A stretch of DNA of 64,000 nt from assembly GCA_964482135.1 (NCBI GenBank), contig CAYZWF010000003.1, positions 12,270 to 76,269 of the forward strand, written 5' to 3'. The notes under the pieces are model-generated. The model saw only the letters and a list, made by a program, of their open reading frames with translations, did not search any database and was not told the origin of the DNA. The translations under genes and the position numbers were made by a program. This document shows positions 27,219 through 34,964 of the stretch, one piece after another. Numbering within the stretch: the stretch's first letter is position 1; each line of letters opens with the position of its first letter. The stretch comes from UBA11136 sp964482135. Lineage in GTDB: Bacteria; Pseudomonadota; Alphaproteobacteria; UBA11136.

Positions 27219-28691
27219 TTACCTGTACGCGCCATGCACCTGATCCAGCAGGTGCTCGACGGAGACGTGCATGACGTCGAGGAAGGGTTGGGGGTAGAAT
27301 CCGACCCAGAAAACGAACACCACCAGGGGCAGGGCCGCCACAATCTCGCGCCCGTCCATGTCCCACATGGCCTCGCCCTTTTCATGGACCGCGGGCCCCA
27401 GGGCCACCCTGCGGAACATACTCAGAAGATAGGCCGCGCTGAGCACTGCGCCGGCCACGGCGAAGGCGCCGATGGTCATGTCGGTGGCGAAGGCGCCGGT
27501 CAGGATCAGCAGCTCGCCGACGAAGGCGTTGGTTCCCGGCACCGCCAGCGACGACAGGGTGAACACCGCCAGCAACACGCCATAAACCGGCGCCACCTTC
27601 ATCAGGCCGCCGTAATCGCTGATGCGCCGGGTGTGGGTCCTCTCGTAGATCAGCCCCACGAACAGGAACAGGGCGCCGGTGGTGATGCCGTGATTGAACA
27701 TCTGCAGGATGCTGCCCTCCAGCCCCCTTGGATTGAGCGAGAACAGCCCCAGGGTGACGAAGCCCATATGGCTGATGCTTGAATAGGCCACCAGTTTTTT
27801 CAGATCGTCCTGGGCCAGCGCCAGGAAGCCGCCATAGATGATCGCCACCACCGACAGCACCAGAACCGGCAGGGCGAAATACTGCGAGGCCTCGGGCAGC
27901 ATGGGCAGCGAGAAGCGCAGGAAGCCATAGGCCCCCATCTTGAGCAAAACCCCGGCCAGTATGATGCTGCCCGCCGTCGGCGCCTCCACATGGGCATCGG
28001 GCAGCCAGGTATGCACCGGCACCATCGGCACCTTGACCGCGAAGGCCACCAGGAAAGCCGCAAACACCCAGGCCTGGACAAGGAAGGAATAGTCTCCCTC
28101 CATCAGCGCCAGGATGTCGAAGGTCTCGCCGCCCTGTAAATAAAGCACCAGGATTCCCACCAGGAACAAGACGCTGCCCACCAGCGTGTAGAGGAAGAAC
28201 TTGAACGCCGCATAGACCCGGTTATCGCCGCCCCAGACGCCGATGATGAGATACATGGGGATCAGCATGGCTTCCCAGAAAAAATAGAACAGGAACAGAT
28301 CAAGGGCGCAGAAGACCCCCAGCATCAACGCCTGCATCACCAGAAGGCTGATCATGAACTGCGCCACCCGGCGCGTGATGGAGCGCCACGAGGCGAGGAT
28401 GCAAATCCATCCCAGCAACGCGGTCAGGAACACGAACAGCACGCTGATCCCGTCGACGCCAAGGGCGTAGGAGATTCCCAGCGACGGTACCCAGGGAACG
28501 GTTTCGCGGAACTGCATGGCGTAGGTGGTGGTGTCGAAGTCGAGCAGCAGCCGCGTGGCGAGGAGGAAATCGGCGGCGGCAAAGGCCAGGGCGACCCATC
28601 GCACCTCGTTGTCGGAACGCAGGAAGGGCAGAATCACGGCACCCATGACGGGCAGGAAAATGATCAGGCTGAGTATGGGAAATTCGGTCAT
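27219..28691 (-). CDS. nuoM: NADH-quinone oxidoreductase subunit M
   Basis: NuoM is an antiporter-like proton-pumping subunit. The 490-aa protein has ALGVDGISVLFVFLTAL, FYFFWEAMLIPMYLIIGVWGG with the TM5 glutamate, VPMVPVHTWLPDAHVEAPTAGS and KKLVAYSSISHMGFVTLGLF, which together are specific to NuoM. It lies 9 bp after the NuoL-like gene and 12 bp before nuoN. Confidence 0.97.
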   Translation of the reverse strand: MTEFPILSLIIFLPVMGAVILPFLRSDNEVRWVALAFAAADFLLATRLLLDFDTTTYAMQFRETVPWVPSLGISYALGVDGISVLFVFLTALLGWICILASWRSITRRVAQFMISLLVMQALMLGVFCALDLFLFYFFWEAMLIPMYLIIGVWGGDNRVYAAFKFFLYTLVGSVLFLVGILVLYLQGGETFDILALMEGDYSFLVQAWVFAAFLVAFAVKVPMVPVHTWLPDAHVEAPTAGSIILAGVLLKMGAYGFLRFSLPMLPEASQYFALPVLVLSVVAIIYGGFLALAQDDLKKLVAYSSISHMGFVTLGLFSLNPRGLEGSILQMFNHGITTGALFLFVGLIYERTHTRRISDYGGLMKVAPVYGVLLAVFTLSSLAVPGTNAFVGELLILTGAFATDMTIGAFAVAGAVLSAAYLLSMFRRVALGPAVHEKGEAMWDMDGREIVAALPLVVFVFWVGFYPQPFLDVMHVSVEHLLDQVHGAYR

Positions 28692-28700
28692 GGTGCTCCC

Positions 28701-30467
28701 CTATCCGCCCGCAGCCACGAAATAGACGGCGATCCCGGCCACCACCCCGCCCACCATGGCCATGGCGTAATGGGACACCACACCCGTCTGCAGACGCCGC
28801 AGGGCCGCCCCCCAGGCCATGGCGGTGCGCGCCACCCCGTTGACGCAGGCATCCACCGCATCCGTGTCGGTCTTGAGCCCGAGCCGCGCCGAGCCGTGGA
28901 GAAAGGGCAGCACCGCCGTATCGGCGAGCCGGCTCACGGCGCCCTCCCACAGCACCACCGGCTTCTCGGCGAACCACATGAAGAGCCGCGCTCCCTTGCG
29001 ATAGAACCAGTCGGTATCGATGCTGATGGTGCGCTCGGGATCGAGCTGGCGCAGCAACAGGACGAAGCCCAGGGCCGTAAACATCAGTATGCCGAGACTG
29101 CCGGTCACATGGGCCGCCGTATAGGGTTCGAAATGAACCGCATAGGGAAGCAGGGAATAGAGCATCCCCGGGAATACGCCGATGGCGATGCACAGAACCG
29201 CGGCGATGACCATGGCGGTGAGCATGTTGGCGGGCGGTTCCTTGGCGCGGAGTCCCGAATCGCGGCCGAAGAACATGTAATAAGGAAGCTTGAGCCCGGT
29301 ATGGAGGAAGGTTCCCGACGAAGCCAGGGTCAGCAACAGCGCCACCAGCGCCAGATGATCCTCACCGGCCGCGGCCACCACCATGGATTTGCTGACGAAG
29401 CCGCTGAATAGCGGGAAGGCGGAGATGGCGAAGGCGCCGACCATGTAGAGCGCCACCGTCCACGGCATGGTCTTGTAGAGCCCGCCCATATCGGTGAGCA
29501 GGCGCTTGCCGGTCATGTGGATGACCGCGCCCGCGCCCATGAATAACAGCCCCTTGTAAATGATATGAGCAAACGCATGGGAGGCCGTGCCGTTCATGGC
29601 CATCTCGGTGCCGATGCCGACCCCCGCCACCATGTAGCCCACCTGGCTGACGATGTGATAGGCGAGAAGCCGCCGGCAGTCGTTTTCCAACACGGCGTAG
29701 ATGACGCCGTAAAGGGCCATGGCGGTGCCCAGCCAGATCAGAATCTCGGTTCCCGGATAAACCCGGAGCAACACATAGACGGCGGTCTTGGTGGTGAAGG
29801 CGCTCATGAATACCGCACCCGTCACCGTGGCCTCGGGATAGGCGTCGGTGAGCCAGGCGTTAAGCGGCGGCACCGCCGCGTTGAGCATGAAGGAGATAAG
29901 AATAAAGGTGTAGGCCAGGCCGCCGCCCTCGGCGATGGGACCGAACAGCATGGAGCCGGTCTCCAGGCCGTGCAGCACGATCCCGCCCATCAACAACACG
30001 CCGCCCGTGATATGGACCATGAGATAGCGGAAGCCGGCGCGTGTGGCCGCCGCGTTGTTCGAGGCGAAGACCAGATAGGCCGAGGAGAAGGCCATGATCT
30101 CCCAGAACACGAGAAGGGTGAACCAGTCGCCGGCGAAGACCACGCCAAGCGCGCTTCCCACGTAAAGAAACGCCGCCACATGCTCCGAGGACCGCTCTAC
30201 GTGCAGTGCGTAGATCATGCCGATCAGCGACATGATGGTGAGCACATGGGCGAAGACGAGGCTGAGCTTGTCCACCTGGCCCGCGATAATGGAGACCCCG
30301 GCGAACTCGAAGACGCCAAAGGTTCCCGGCGTCATGCCCACCACGCTGAGGATGGCCAGCGCGGGCACGAGAATCATCAAGACCTGCCGCGCCCGCCCGC
30401 CGAACAGGGGAATCAGGGGCGCCCCGAGGATGAAGAGCAGTCCGGGATGGACCCATTCACTCATCAT
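28701..30467 (-). CDS. NuoL-like / MrpD-like antiporter subunit with lateral-helix C-terminus
   Basis: This 588-aa membrane protein belongs to the proton-conducting Mrp/Nuo antiporter family. Its core resembles MrpD-type proteins (FTLLVFWEIMAFSSAYLVFAS with the TM5 glutamate; VPPLNAWLTDAYPEATVTGAVFMSAFTTKTAVY). After the last core helix comes about 110 residues ending in DACVNGVARTAM, ALRRLQTGVVSHYA and a final hydrophobic helix. That ending matches the pattern of the NuoL lateral helix plus its anchoring TM. I therefore infer that it occupies the distal NuoL position. It overlaps the 85-aa gene by 11 bp. A plain Na+/H+ antiporter subunit D is the usual automatic name for such proteins. Confidence 0.85.
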   Translation of the reverse strand: MMSEWVHPGLLFILGAPLIPLFGGRARQVLMILVPALAILSVVGMTPGTFGVFEFAGVSIIAGQVDKLSLVFAHVLTIMSLIGMIYALHVERSSEHVAAFLYVGSALGVVFAGDWFTLLVFWEIMAFSSAYLVFASNNAAATRAGFRYLMVHITGGVLLMGGIVLHGLETGSMLFGPIAEGGGLAYTFILISFMLNAAVPPLNAWLTDAYPEATVTGAVFMSAFTTKTAVYVLLRVYPGTEILIWLGTAMALYGVIYAVLENDCRRLLAYHIVSQVGYMVAGVGIGTEMAMNGTASHAFAHIIYKGLLFMGAGAVIHMTGKRLLTDMGGLYKTMPWTVALYMVGAFAISAFPLFSGFVSKSMVVAAAGEDHLALVALLLTLASSGTFLHTGLKLPYYMFFGRDSGLRAKEPPANMLTAMVIAAVLCIAIGVFPGMLYSLLPYAVHFEPYTAAHVTGSLGILMFTALGFVLLLRQLDPERTISIDTDWFYRKGARLFMWFAEKPVVLWEGAVSRLADTAVLPFLHGSARLGLKTDTDAVDACVNGVARTAMAWGAALRRLQTGVVSHYAMAMVGGVVAGIAVYFVAAGG

Positions 30468-30714
30468 AATAGTCCTCGTCCTTCATGAGCCCCCCCTGGT
30501 GACCCAGGAACTTGGAGACGACGATGATGAGAACGCAGGAGACCAGGCCGAACACGGCCGCCCAGCCGGGTATGGCGTCCCAGAAAAATTCCACATGATG
30601 GCGCGGCACAAAAAAGTCGGCGACGAAAACCAACGCCAGAACCACGATGAACAGCCGCCAGCGGCGCTCCCTGTAGGCCGGGTCTCCGAAGAAATTGACG
30701 ATCTTCGCGATCAT
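30457..30714 (-). CDS. Small two-TM membrane protein within the nuo locus
   Basis: The 85-aa protein MIAKIVNFFGDPAYRERRWRL begins with a short amphipathic, basic stretch, then has two likely membrane helices (about residues 20-36 and 48-66) and an acidic C-terminus (MKDEDYYDE). It overlaps the upstream antiporter gene by 4 bp (ATGA) and the downstream one by 11 bp, so it is translationally coupled to both. I do not recognise a named family. Position suggests an accessory subunit of the membrane arm, perhaps tied to the second antiporter. Confidence 0.8.
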   Translation of the reverse strand: MIAKIVNFFGDPAYRERRWRLFIVVLALVFVADFFVPRHHVEFFWDAIPGWAAVFGLVSCVLIIVVSKFLGHQGGLMKDEDYYDE

Positions 30715-32225
30715 CCCACCACCCCCCGCGCCAAGGTGAGGAAGTAGCCGGGATAGAGCCCCATCAGCAGGGACAGCAGGGCGGTCACCACCAGGGGTAT
30801 GGCGACCATGGGAATCTCGCGGATTTCCTTCGGCGCATCGGCGATCTGGGCGGCGACCTGGGCGCTGTCTTCCTTCTTGAAGAAGGCGGTATAGGTGACG
30901 GGCAGAAAATAGGCCGCGTTGAGTACCGTGCTCACCAGCAGCACCACCAGGAAGACCAGCTCGTGGGCCTCCACCGCGCCCAGCACGAGGTACCATTTAC
31001 TGATGAATCCACCCGAGGGCGGGACACCGATCATGCCCAGCGAACCGATGAAGAAGGCGGCCATGGTCCAGGGCAGCTTGTGGCCGATACCGGCGAGCTG
31101 GCTGATTTTTTTACGGCGCGAGGCGCAATAGATGGAGCCGGCGCAGAAGAAAAGCGTGATTTTCGACAGGGCGTGGCCGGCGATGTGGACGATGCCGCCG
31201 ACCATGGCGGCGGGGGAAAGCATGGCCGCCCCGAGAATGATGTAGGAGAGCTGGCTCGCCGTCGAATAGGCGAGCCGCGCCTTGAGGTCGTCACGGGTCA
31301 GGGCGTAGATGGAGGCGGTGATGATGGTGAAGGAGACCACATAGGCGGTGGCCACGCCGAGGCTCAGAGTCTCCATCAGGTCCACGCCGAAGACGTTGAA
31401 GATCACCCGCAGCACGCAAAACACGCCCATCTTGACCACCGCCACCGCGTGCAGCAGGGCGCTCACCGGCGTCGGCGCCACCATGGCCGAGGGCAGCCAG
31501 GCGTGCAGCGGCATGATGGCGGCCTTGGCGAAGCCCGCCAGATAGCACAGATAGACCACGCTCAGCAGGAGCGGCGAGGCGGCGACCCCGTTCAATAGCC
31601 CCCCCGGCACGAAATCGAACGACCCCGCCAGATAATAGGTGAGCGCCAGGGCGGCGAGCAGGGCGGTCTTCGAGGCGCCGGCCAGATAGACCAGATAGGT
31701 GCGGCTGCCGTGCCAGGACTCCTCGTCTTCGTGATGATAGACCAGGGGATAGGTGACGAGGCTCAGGGCCTCGTAGAAAATCACCAGCGTGAACAGGTTG
31801 GCGGCGAAGGCGCCGCCCACCGCGGCCGCCAGGGAGACCGCGAAACAGGCGAAAAAGCGCGTCTGGGCGTGTTCCTCCAGGCTCCGCATATAGCCGATGG
31901 AATAAACCGCCGCCGCCATCCACAGGAAGGACGAGATACTGGCGAAGACCATGCCCAGGGCATCCACCCGGAAGGCGAAATCGGCGCCGGGCAAAATCTG
32001 GAACATGTTGTATTCGATAGTACCCCCGGCCAGCACCACCGGCGCCATGGAGGCGACGATGAGGAACATGATCACGGAGGCACACAGGGTGACTGCGTCC
32101 CGAAGGTTGTCGCGGCCGTGGAGCAGGAGAATGGCCGCCGCTGCCGCCAGCGCCACGGCGACGGCGAGAAGCGGTCTGACGGATTCGACGGCCTCGGCGG
32201 ATGCTGCGGATATTGCGGCTTCCAC
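30711..32225 (-). CDS. Extra antiporter-like (MrpD/NuoL family) complex I subunit
   Basis: This 504-aa polytopic protein has the hallmarks of the proton-antiporter family: TLVIFYEALSLVTYPLVYH with the TM5 glutamate, GFAKAAIMPLHAWLPSAMVAPTP with the TM7 lysine, HAVAVVKMG, and KARLAYSTASQLSYIILGA. It stops after the 14-helix core and lacks the lateral-helix extension seen in the 28701-30467 protein. It starts with GTG at 32225, with AAAGGG seven bases upstream and four bases after nuoK. The N-terminus is rich in AAS/AES. It lies where nuoL normally sits; I infer an additional pumping unit. Confidence 0.85.
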   Translation of the reverse strand: MEAAISAASAEAVESVRPLLAVAVALAAAAAILLLHGRDNLRDAVTLCASVIMFLIVASMAPVVLAGGTIEYNMFQILPGADFAFRVDALGMVFASISSFLWMAAAVYSIGYMRSLEEHAQTRFFACFAVSLAAAVGGAFAANLFTLVIFYEALSLVTYPLVYHHEDEESWHGSRTYLVYLAGASKTALLAALALTYYLAGSFDFVPGGLLNGVAASPLLLSVVYLCYLAGFAKAAIMPLHAWLPSAMVAPTPVSALLHAVAVVKMGVFCVLRVIFNVFGVDLMETLSLGVATAYVVSFTIITASIYALTRDDLKARLAYSTASQLSYIILGAAMLSPAAMVGGIVHIAGHALSKITLFFCAGSIYCASRRKKISQLAGIGHKLPWTMAAFFIGSLGMIGVPPSGGFISKWYLVLGAVEAHELVFLVVLLVSTVLNAAYFLPVTYTAFFKKEDSAQVAAQIADAPKEIREIPMVAIPLVVTALLSLLMGLYPGYFLTLARGVVG

Positions 32226-32229
32226 TCCC

Positions 32230-32532
32230 TTACCCTTTCATGGTGGCGATTTCGTCGACTTCGATGGTCGCCTTGTTGCGCAGCACGGTGACCAGGATGG
32301 CGAGGGCGACAGCCACCTCGCAGGCGGTGACGGTGATCACGAAGATAGCGAAAACCTGCCCCCCCAGATCGCCGAGAAAACGCGAGAAGGCGATGAAGTT
32401 GATGTTCGCCGAGTTGAGCATCAGCTCCAGCGACATCAGCACCACAAGAACGTTGCGCCGCAGCAGTACGCCCGCCGCGCCGATCACGAACAGGCCCGCG
32501 CCAAGGGCCACGTACCACGACAGGGGGACCAT
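32230..32532 (-). CDS. nuoK: NADH-quinone oxidoreductase subunit K
   Basis: NuoK is a three-TM subunit with two buried glutamates in the proton path. The 100-aa protein has GAAGVLLRRNVLVVLMSLELMLNSANINFIAF and TVTACEVAVALAILVTVLRN, giving both conserved glutamates. Overlap with nuoJ is one base (TAATG). Confidence 0.97.
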   Translation of the reverse strand: MVPLSWYVALGAGLFVIGAAGVLLRRNVLVVLMSLELMLNSANINFIAFSRFLGDLGGQVFAIFVITVTACEVAVALAILVTVLRNKATIEVDEIATMKG

Positions 32533-33032
32533 TATTCGGTCTCCCTTTTCGCCAGCACGATGGCCCCCACCAGGGCCACGAGAAGAACCACCGAGGCGAC
32601 CTCGAAGGGAAGCAGGTAATCGGCGAAAAGGGTCAGGCTCAGTTCCTTGACGCTGCCCGCCACGTCCGGCCCGGCGGCGGCGGAAAGCACCGGAATGTGC
32701 CCGCTTCCCAACAGCAGGGCCAGCATCTCGGCGCCGAGAATAACCAGCACGATCAAAGCCGGGACAGCGCTGGCGCGGAACCTCACATGGACGTCCTTGC
32801 GCACGTCGAGCATCATGATCACGAACAGGAACAGGACCATCACCGCCCCCACATAGACGAATATCTGGATGACGGCGAGGAAGGGGGAACCGAGAAGGAT
32901 GAAGAGGGCGGCGATCTGGACGAAGCAGACCATGAGCGAGAGCGCGCTGTGGACCGGGTTCCGCGCGACCACCACCACCAGCGCCGAGAGCACGGCCATG
33001 CCCGCGAAGAGAAGAAAGAACGCCGTTTCCAT
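32532..33032 (-). CDS. nuoJ: NADH-quinone oxidoreductase subunit J
   Basis: NuoJ is a five-TM membrane subunit. The 166-aa protein begins METAFFLLFAGMAVLSALVVVVARNPVHSALSL and has IQIFVYVGAVMVLFLFVIMML, the family signature with the pi-bulge helix. The ATG at 33032 has GGAGGGG upstream; an upstream in-frame extension to 33095 adds non-conserved sequence and is rejected. Confidence 0.96.
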   Translation of the reverse strand: METAFFLLFAGMAVLSALVVVVARNPVHSALSLMVCFVQIAALFILLGSPFLAVIQIFVYVGAVMVLFLFVIMMLDVRKDVHVRFRASAVPALIVLVILGAEMLALLLGSGHIPVLSAAAGPDVAGSVKELSLTLFADYLLPFEVASVVLLVALVGAIVLAKRETE

Positions 33033-33204
33033 CGCCCCCTCCTGAAAGACGATCCGGATCGCCGCTCCGGAATCGGTGCGCGGCGTTCGGGCCATGGCCG
33101 GCTCATCCCCCCCCCCGAGCCGCGCCGGGGGAAACTGTAGAGAGGCGCGTGCGCGGGATCAACCGTCAAACGCGCGGGTGGGCGAAGATTCCGGCGATTT
33201 TTTG

Positions 33205-33286
33205 TTTAGAGCGGTTCAGGGCTAACGGGGAACCATTTGACCGGAATGATTTGTCTCTGATTTGTCTCTGTAGTGAAATGTTCTAG
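33205..33286. repeat. Copy of a dispersed intergenic element between nuoI and nuoJ
   Basis: The 250-bp nuoI-nuoJ spacer is the largest in the nuo locus. Its nuoI-proximal part, TTTAGAGCGGTTCAGGGCT to TTCTAG, includes an 11-bp direct repeat TGATTTGTCTC (33247-33257, 33258-33268). CATTTGACCGGAATGATTT at 33234-33252 recurs with one mismatch, inverted, at 41861-41879. AGAGCGGTTCAGG-type sequence is a familiar start of interspersed repeats in alphaproteobacterial genomes. The nuoI stop codon lies inside the end of the element. Confidence 0.6.
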
Positions 33287-33855
33287 CGGCGGCGGATGTT
33301 GCGCCACCAGTCGGCGCCCTCGCCGCCGGCGACGGCGGGCACGGTGACGCCGTCCTCGGTGGAAAGCCGGGCGGGCACCACCTCGCCCCCCCTCACGCTC
33401 TTCCCCGGCATGGTCATCAGCGCATCACGCCCCACCACCAGCGCCTTGTTGTCGTAGTTGCAGAACTCGTAATGGCGGCCCAGAGCGATGGCGTCGGCGG
33501 GACAGGCGTCCTCGCACAGCCCGCAGAAAAGACAGCGCCCGAGGTCGATATCGAAGGCGGAAGGGTGGCGCTCGCCGTCCTCGTCCTCGTGGGGCACCAC
33601 CGTGATACAGCGGCAGGGGCATATCCTGGCGCAGAGCTCGCAGGCCACGCAGTTGGTCTTGCCCTCGGCATTGCTTTTCAGGAAATGGTGACCGCGGTAG
33701 CGCGGGAAGGGCATCCATTTCTCGTTGTCGGGATAACGCTCGGTAACGGTTTTCGAAAACATGTAGCTCAGGGTCAGGGACAGGCCGTCGAGCAGATCGA
33801 GGAAGAAGACCCAGCCGATCCAGCCCGACATTCTTTGCGCCACTCTCGCAATCAT
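33283..33855 (-). CDS. nuoI: NADH-quinone oxidoreductase subunit I
   Basis: NuoI carries the 4Fe-4S clusters N6a and N6b. The 190-aa protein has an amphipathic N-terminus and two ferredoxin motifs, CVACELCARICPC and CLFCGLCEDACP. The C-terminal 40 residues after the conserved core (GEVVPARLSTEDG to NIRRR) form an extended tail longer than in many homologues. Its stop codon falls within a dispersed repeat. Confidence 0.96.
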   Translation of the reverse strand: MIARVAQRMSGWIGWVFFLDLLDGLSLTLSYMFSKTVTERYPDNEKWMPFPRYRGHHFLKSNAEGKTNCVACELCARICPCRCITVVPHEDEDGERHPSAFDIDLGRCLFCGLCEDACPADAIALGRHYEFCNYDNKALVVGRDALMTMPGKSVRGGEVVPARLSTEDGVTVPAVAGGEGADWWRNIRRR

Positions 33856-33880
33856 GTCCCGTCTCTCCGTTTGCTCCGGC

Positions 33881-34870
33881 TCATAACATAAAGACTCCGC
33901 TGATCAGGATATTGGCCAGGGACAGCGGCAACAGCACCTTCCAGCCTATGCTCATGAGCTGGTCGTAGCGGTAGCGGGGGAAGGTGAAGCGCAGCCACAT
34001 GAACATCCAGATGAAGAAGGAGAGCTTGAGCAGGAACCACACCACCGGCGGCAGGGGGATCATCGCTATGCCGTGCCAGCCGCCGAAAAACAGAAGCACC
34101 ATAAGCGCCGAGAGGAAGACCACGATCAGGTATTCGCTGATCATGAAGAAAGAAAAGCGCATGCCGCTGTATTCGGTATGGTATCCGGCGCCGAGATCGC
34201 CCTCGGCCTCGGGAAGGTCGAAGGGGATGCGCTGGGCCTCGGCGAGGCCGGAGACGAAAAACACGAAAAAGCCGAGCGGCTGGGTGACCACGTTCCACAG
34301 CCCGGCCTGGGACTCGACGATGTCGAGCAGGCTCATGGACTGGGCCAGCATGACCACGCCGATGACCGAGAACCCCATGGGAATCTCGTAGCTGATCATC
34401 TGTGCGCAGGTGCGCAGGCTGCCCAGCACGGCGTATTTGCTGTTGGAGGCCCAGCCCGCGAGAATCACGCCGTAGACCTCGATCCCGGCCACGGCGAGGA
34501 TATAGAGCAGGCCCACGTTCATGTCGGCGAGGTAGAGCGTGATCTCGGTGCCGAAGAGGGTGATGCTGTCGCCGATGGGGATCGCCACGAAGACCAGGAA
34601 CGGCGGCACCAGGGCGATGATGGGCGCCAGCGTAAAGAGGAAACGGTCGGCCTCGACGGGGATATGGTCTTCCTTGAACAACAGTTTGATGCCGTCGGCC
34701 AGGGGCTGTAACAGGCCGTGCCAGCCCACCCGCATGGGGCCCAGCCGCTGTTGGATGTGGCCCGCGATCTTGCGTTCGATCCAGGTCAGGGGGATGGGCA
34801 GGATGAGAAGGATAGCGATGACCACGGCGAGCTTGCCGACGATAAGGCCGATGGCGAGAAAACTTTCCAT
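33881..34870 (-). CDS. nuoH: NADH-quinone oxidoreductase subunit H
   Basis: NuoH forms the quinone chamber floor and links the arms. The 329-aa protein has WIERKIAGHIQQRLGPMRVGWHGLLQPLADGIKLLFKED near the start and RIPFDLPEAEGDLGAGYHTEYSGMRF, both canonical. Here it is the first gene of the locus, unlike the usual position after nuoG. The divergent gene at 34965 shares its 94-bp upstream region. Confidence 0.97.
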   Translation of the reverse strand: MESFLAIGLIVGKLAVVIAILLILPIPLTWIERKIAGHIQQRLGPMRVGWHGLLQPLADGIKLLFKEDHIPVEADRFLFTLAPIIALVPPFLVFVAIPIGDSITLFGTEITLYLADMNVGLLYILAVAGIEVYGVILAGWASNSKYAVLGSLRTCAQMISYEIPMGFSVIGVVMLAQSMSLLDIVESQAGLWNVVTQPLGFFVFFVSGLAEAQRIPFDLPEAEGDLGAGYHTEYSGMRFSFFMISEYLIVVFLSALMVLLFFGGWHGIAMIPLPPVVWFLLKLSFFIWMFMWLRFTFPRYRYDQLMSIGWKVLLPLSLANILISGVFML

Positions 34871-34964
34871 GTCCGTCCGCGCTTCCTGTCCGGTTCCGTT
34901 ACCGGGGCCGTCACTATAAACAGCGTTGTTCCTTCCCGTAAACAGCTACCCCCGAGAGGCGGTT

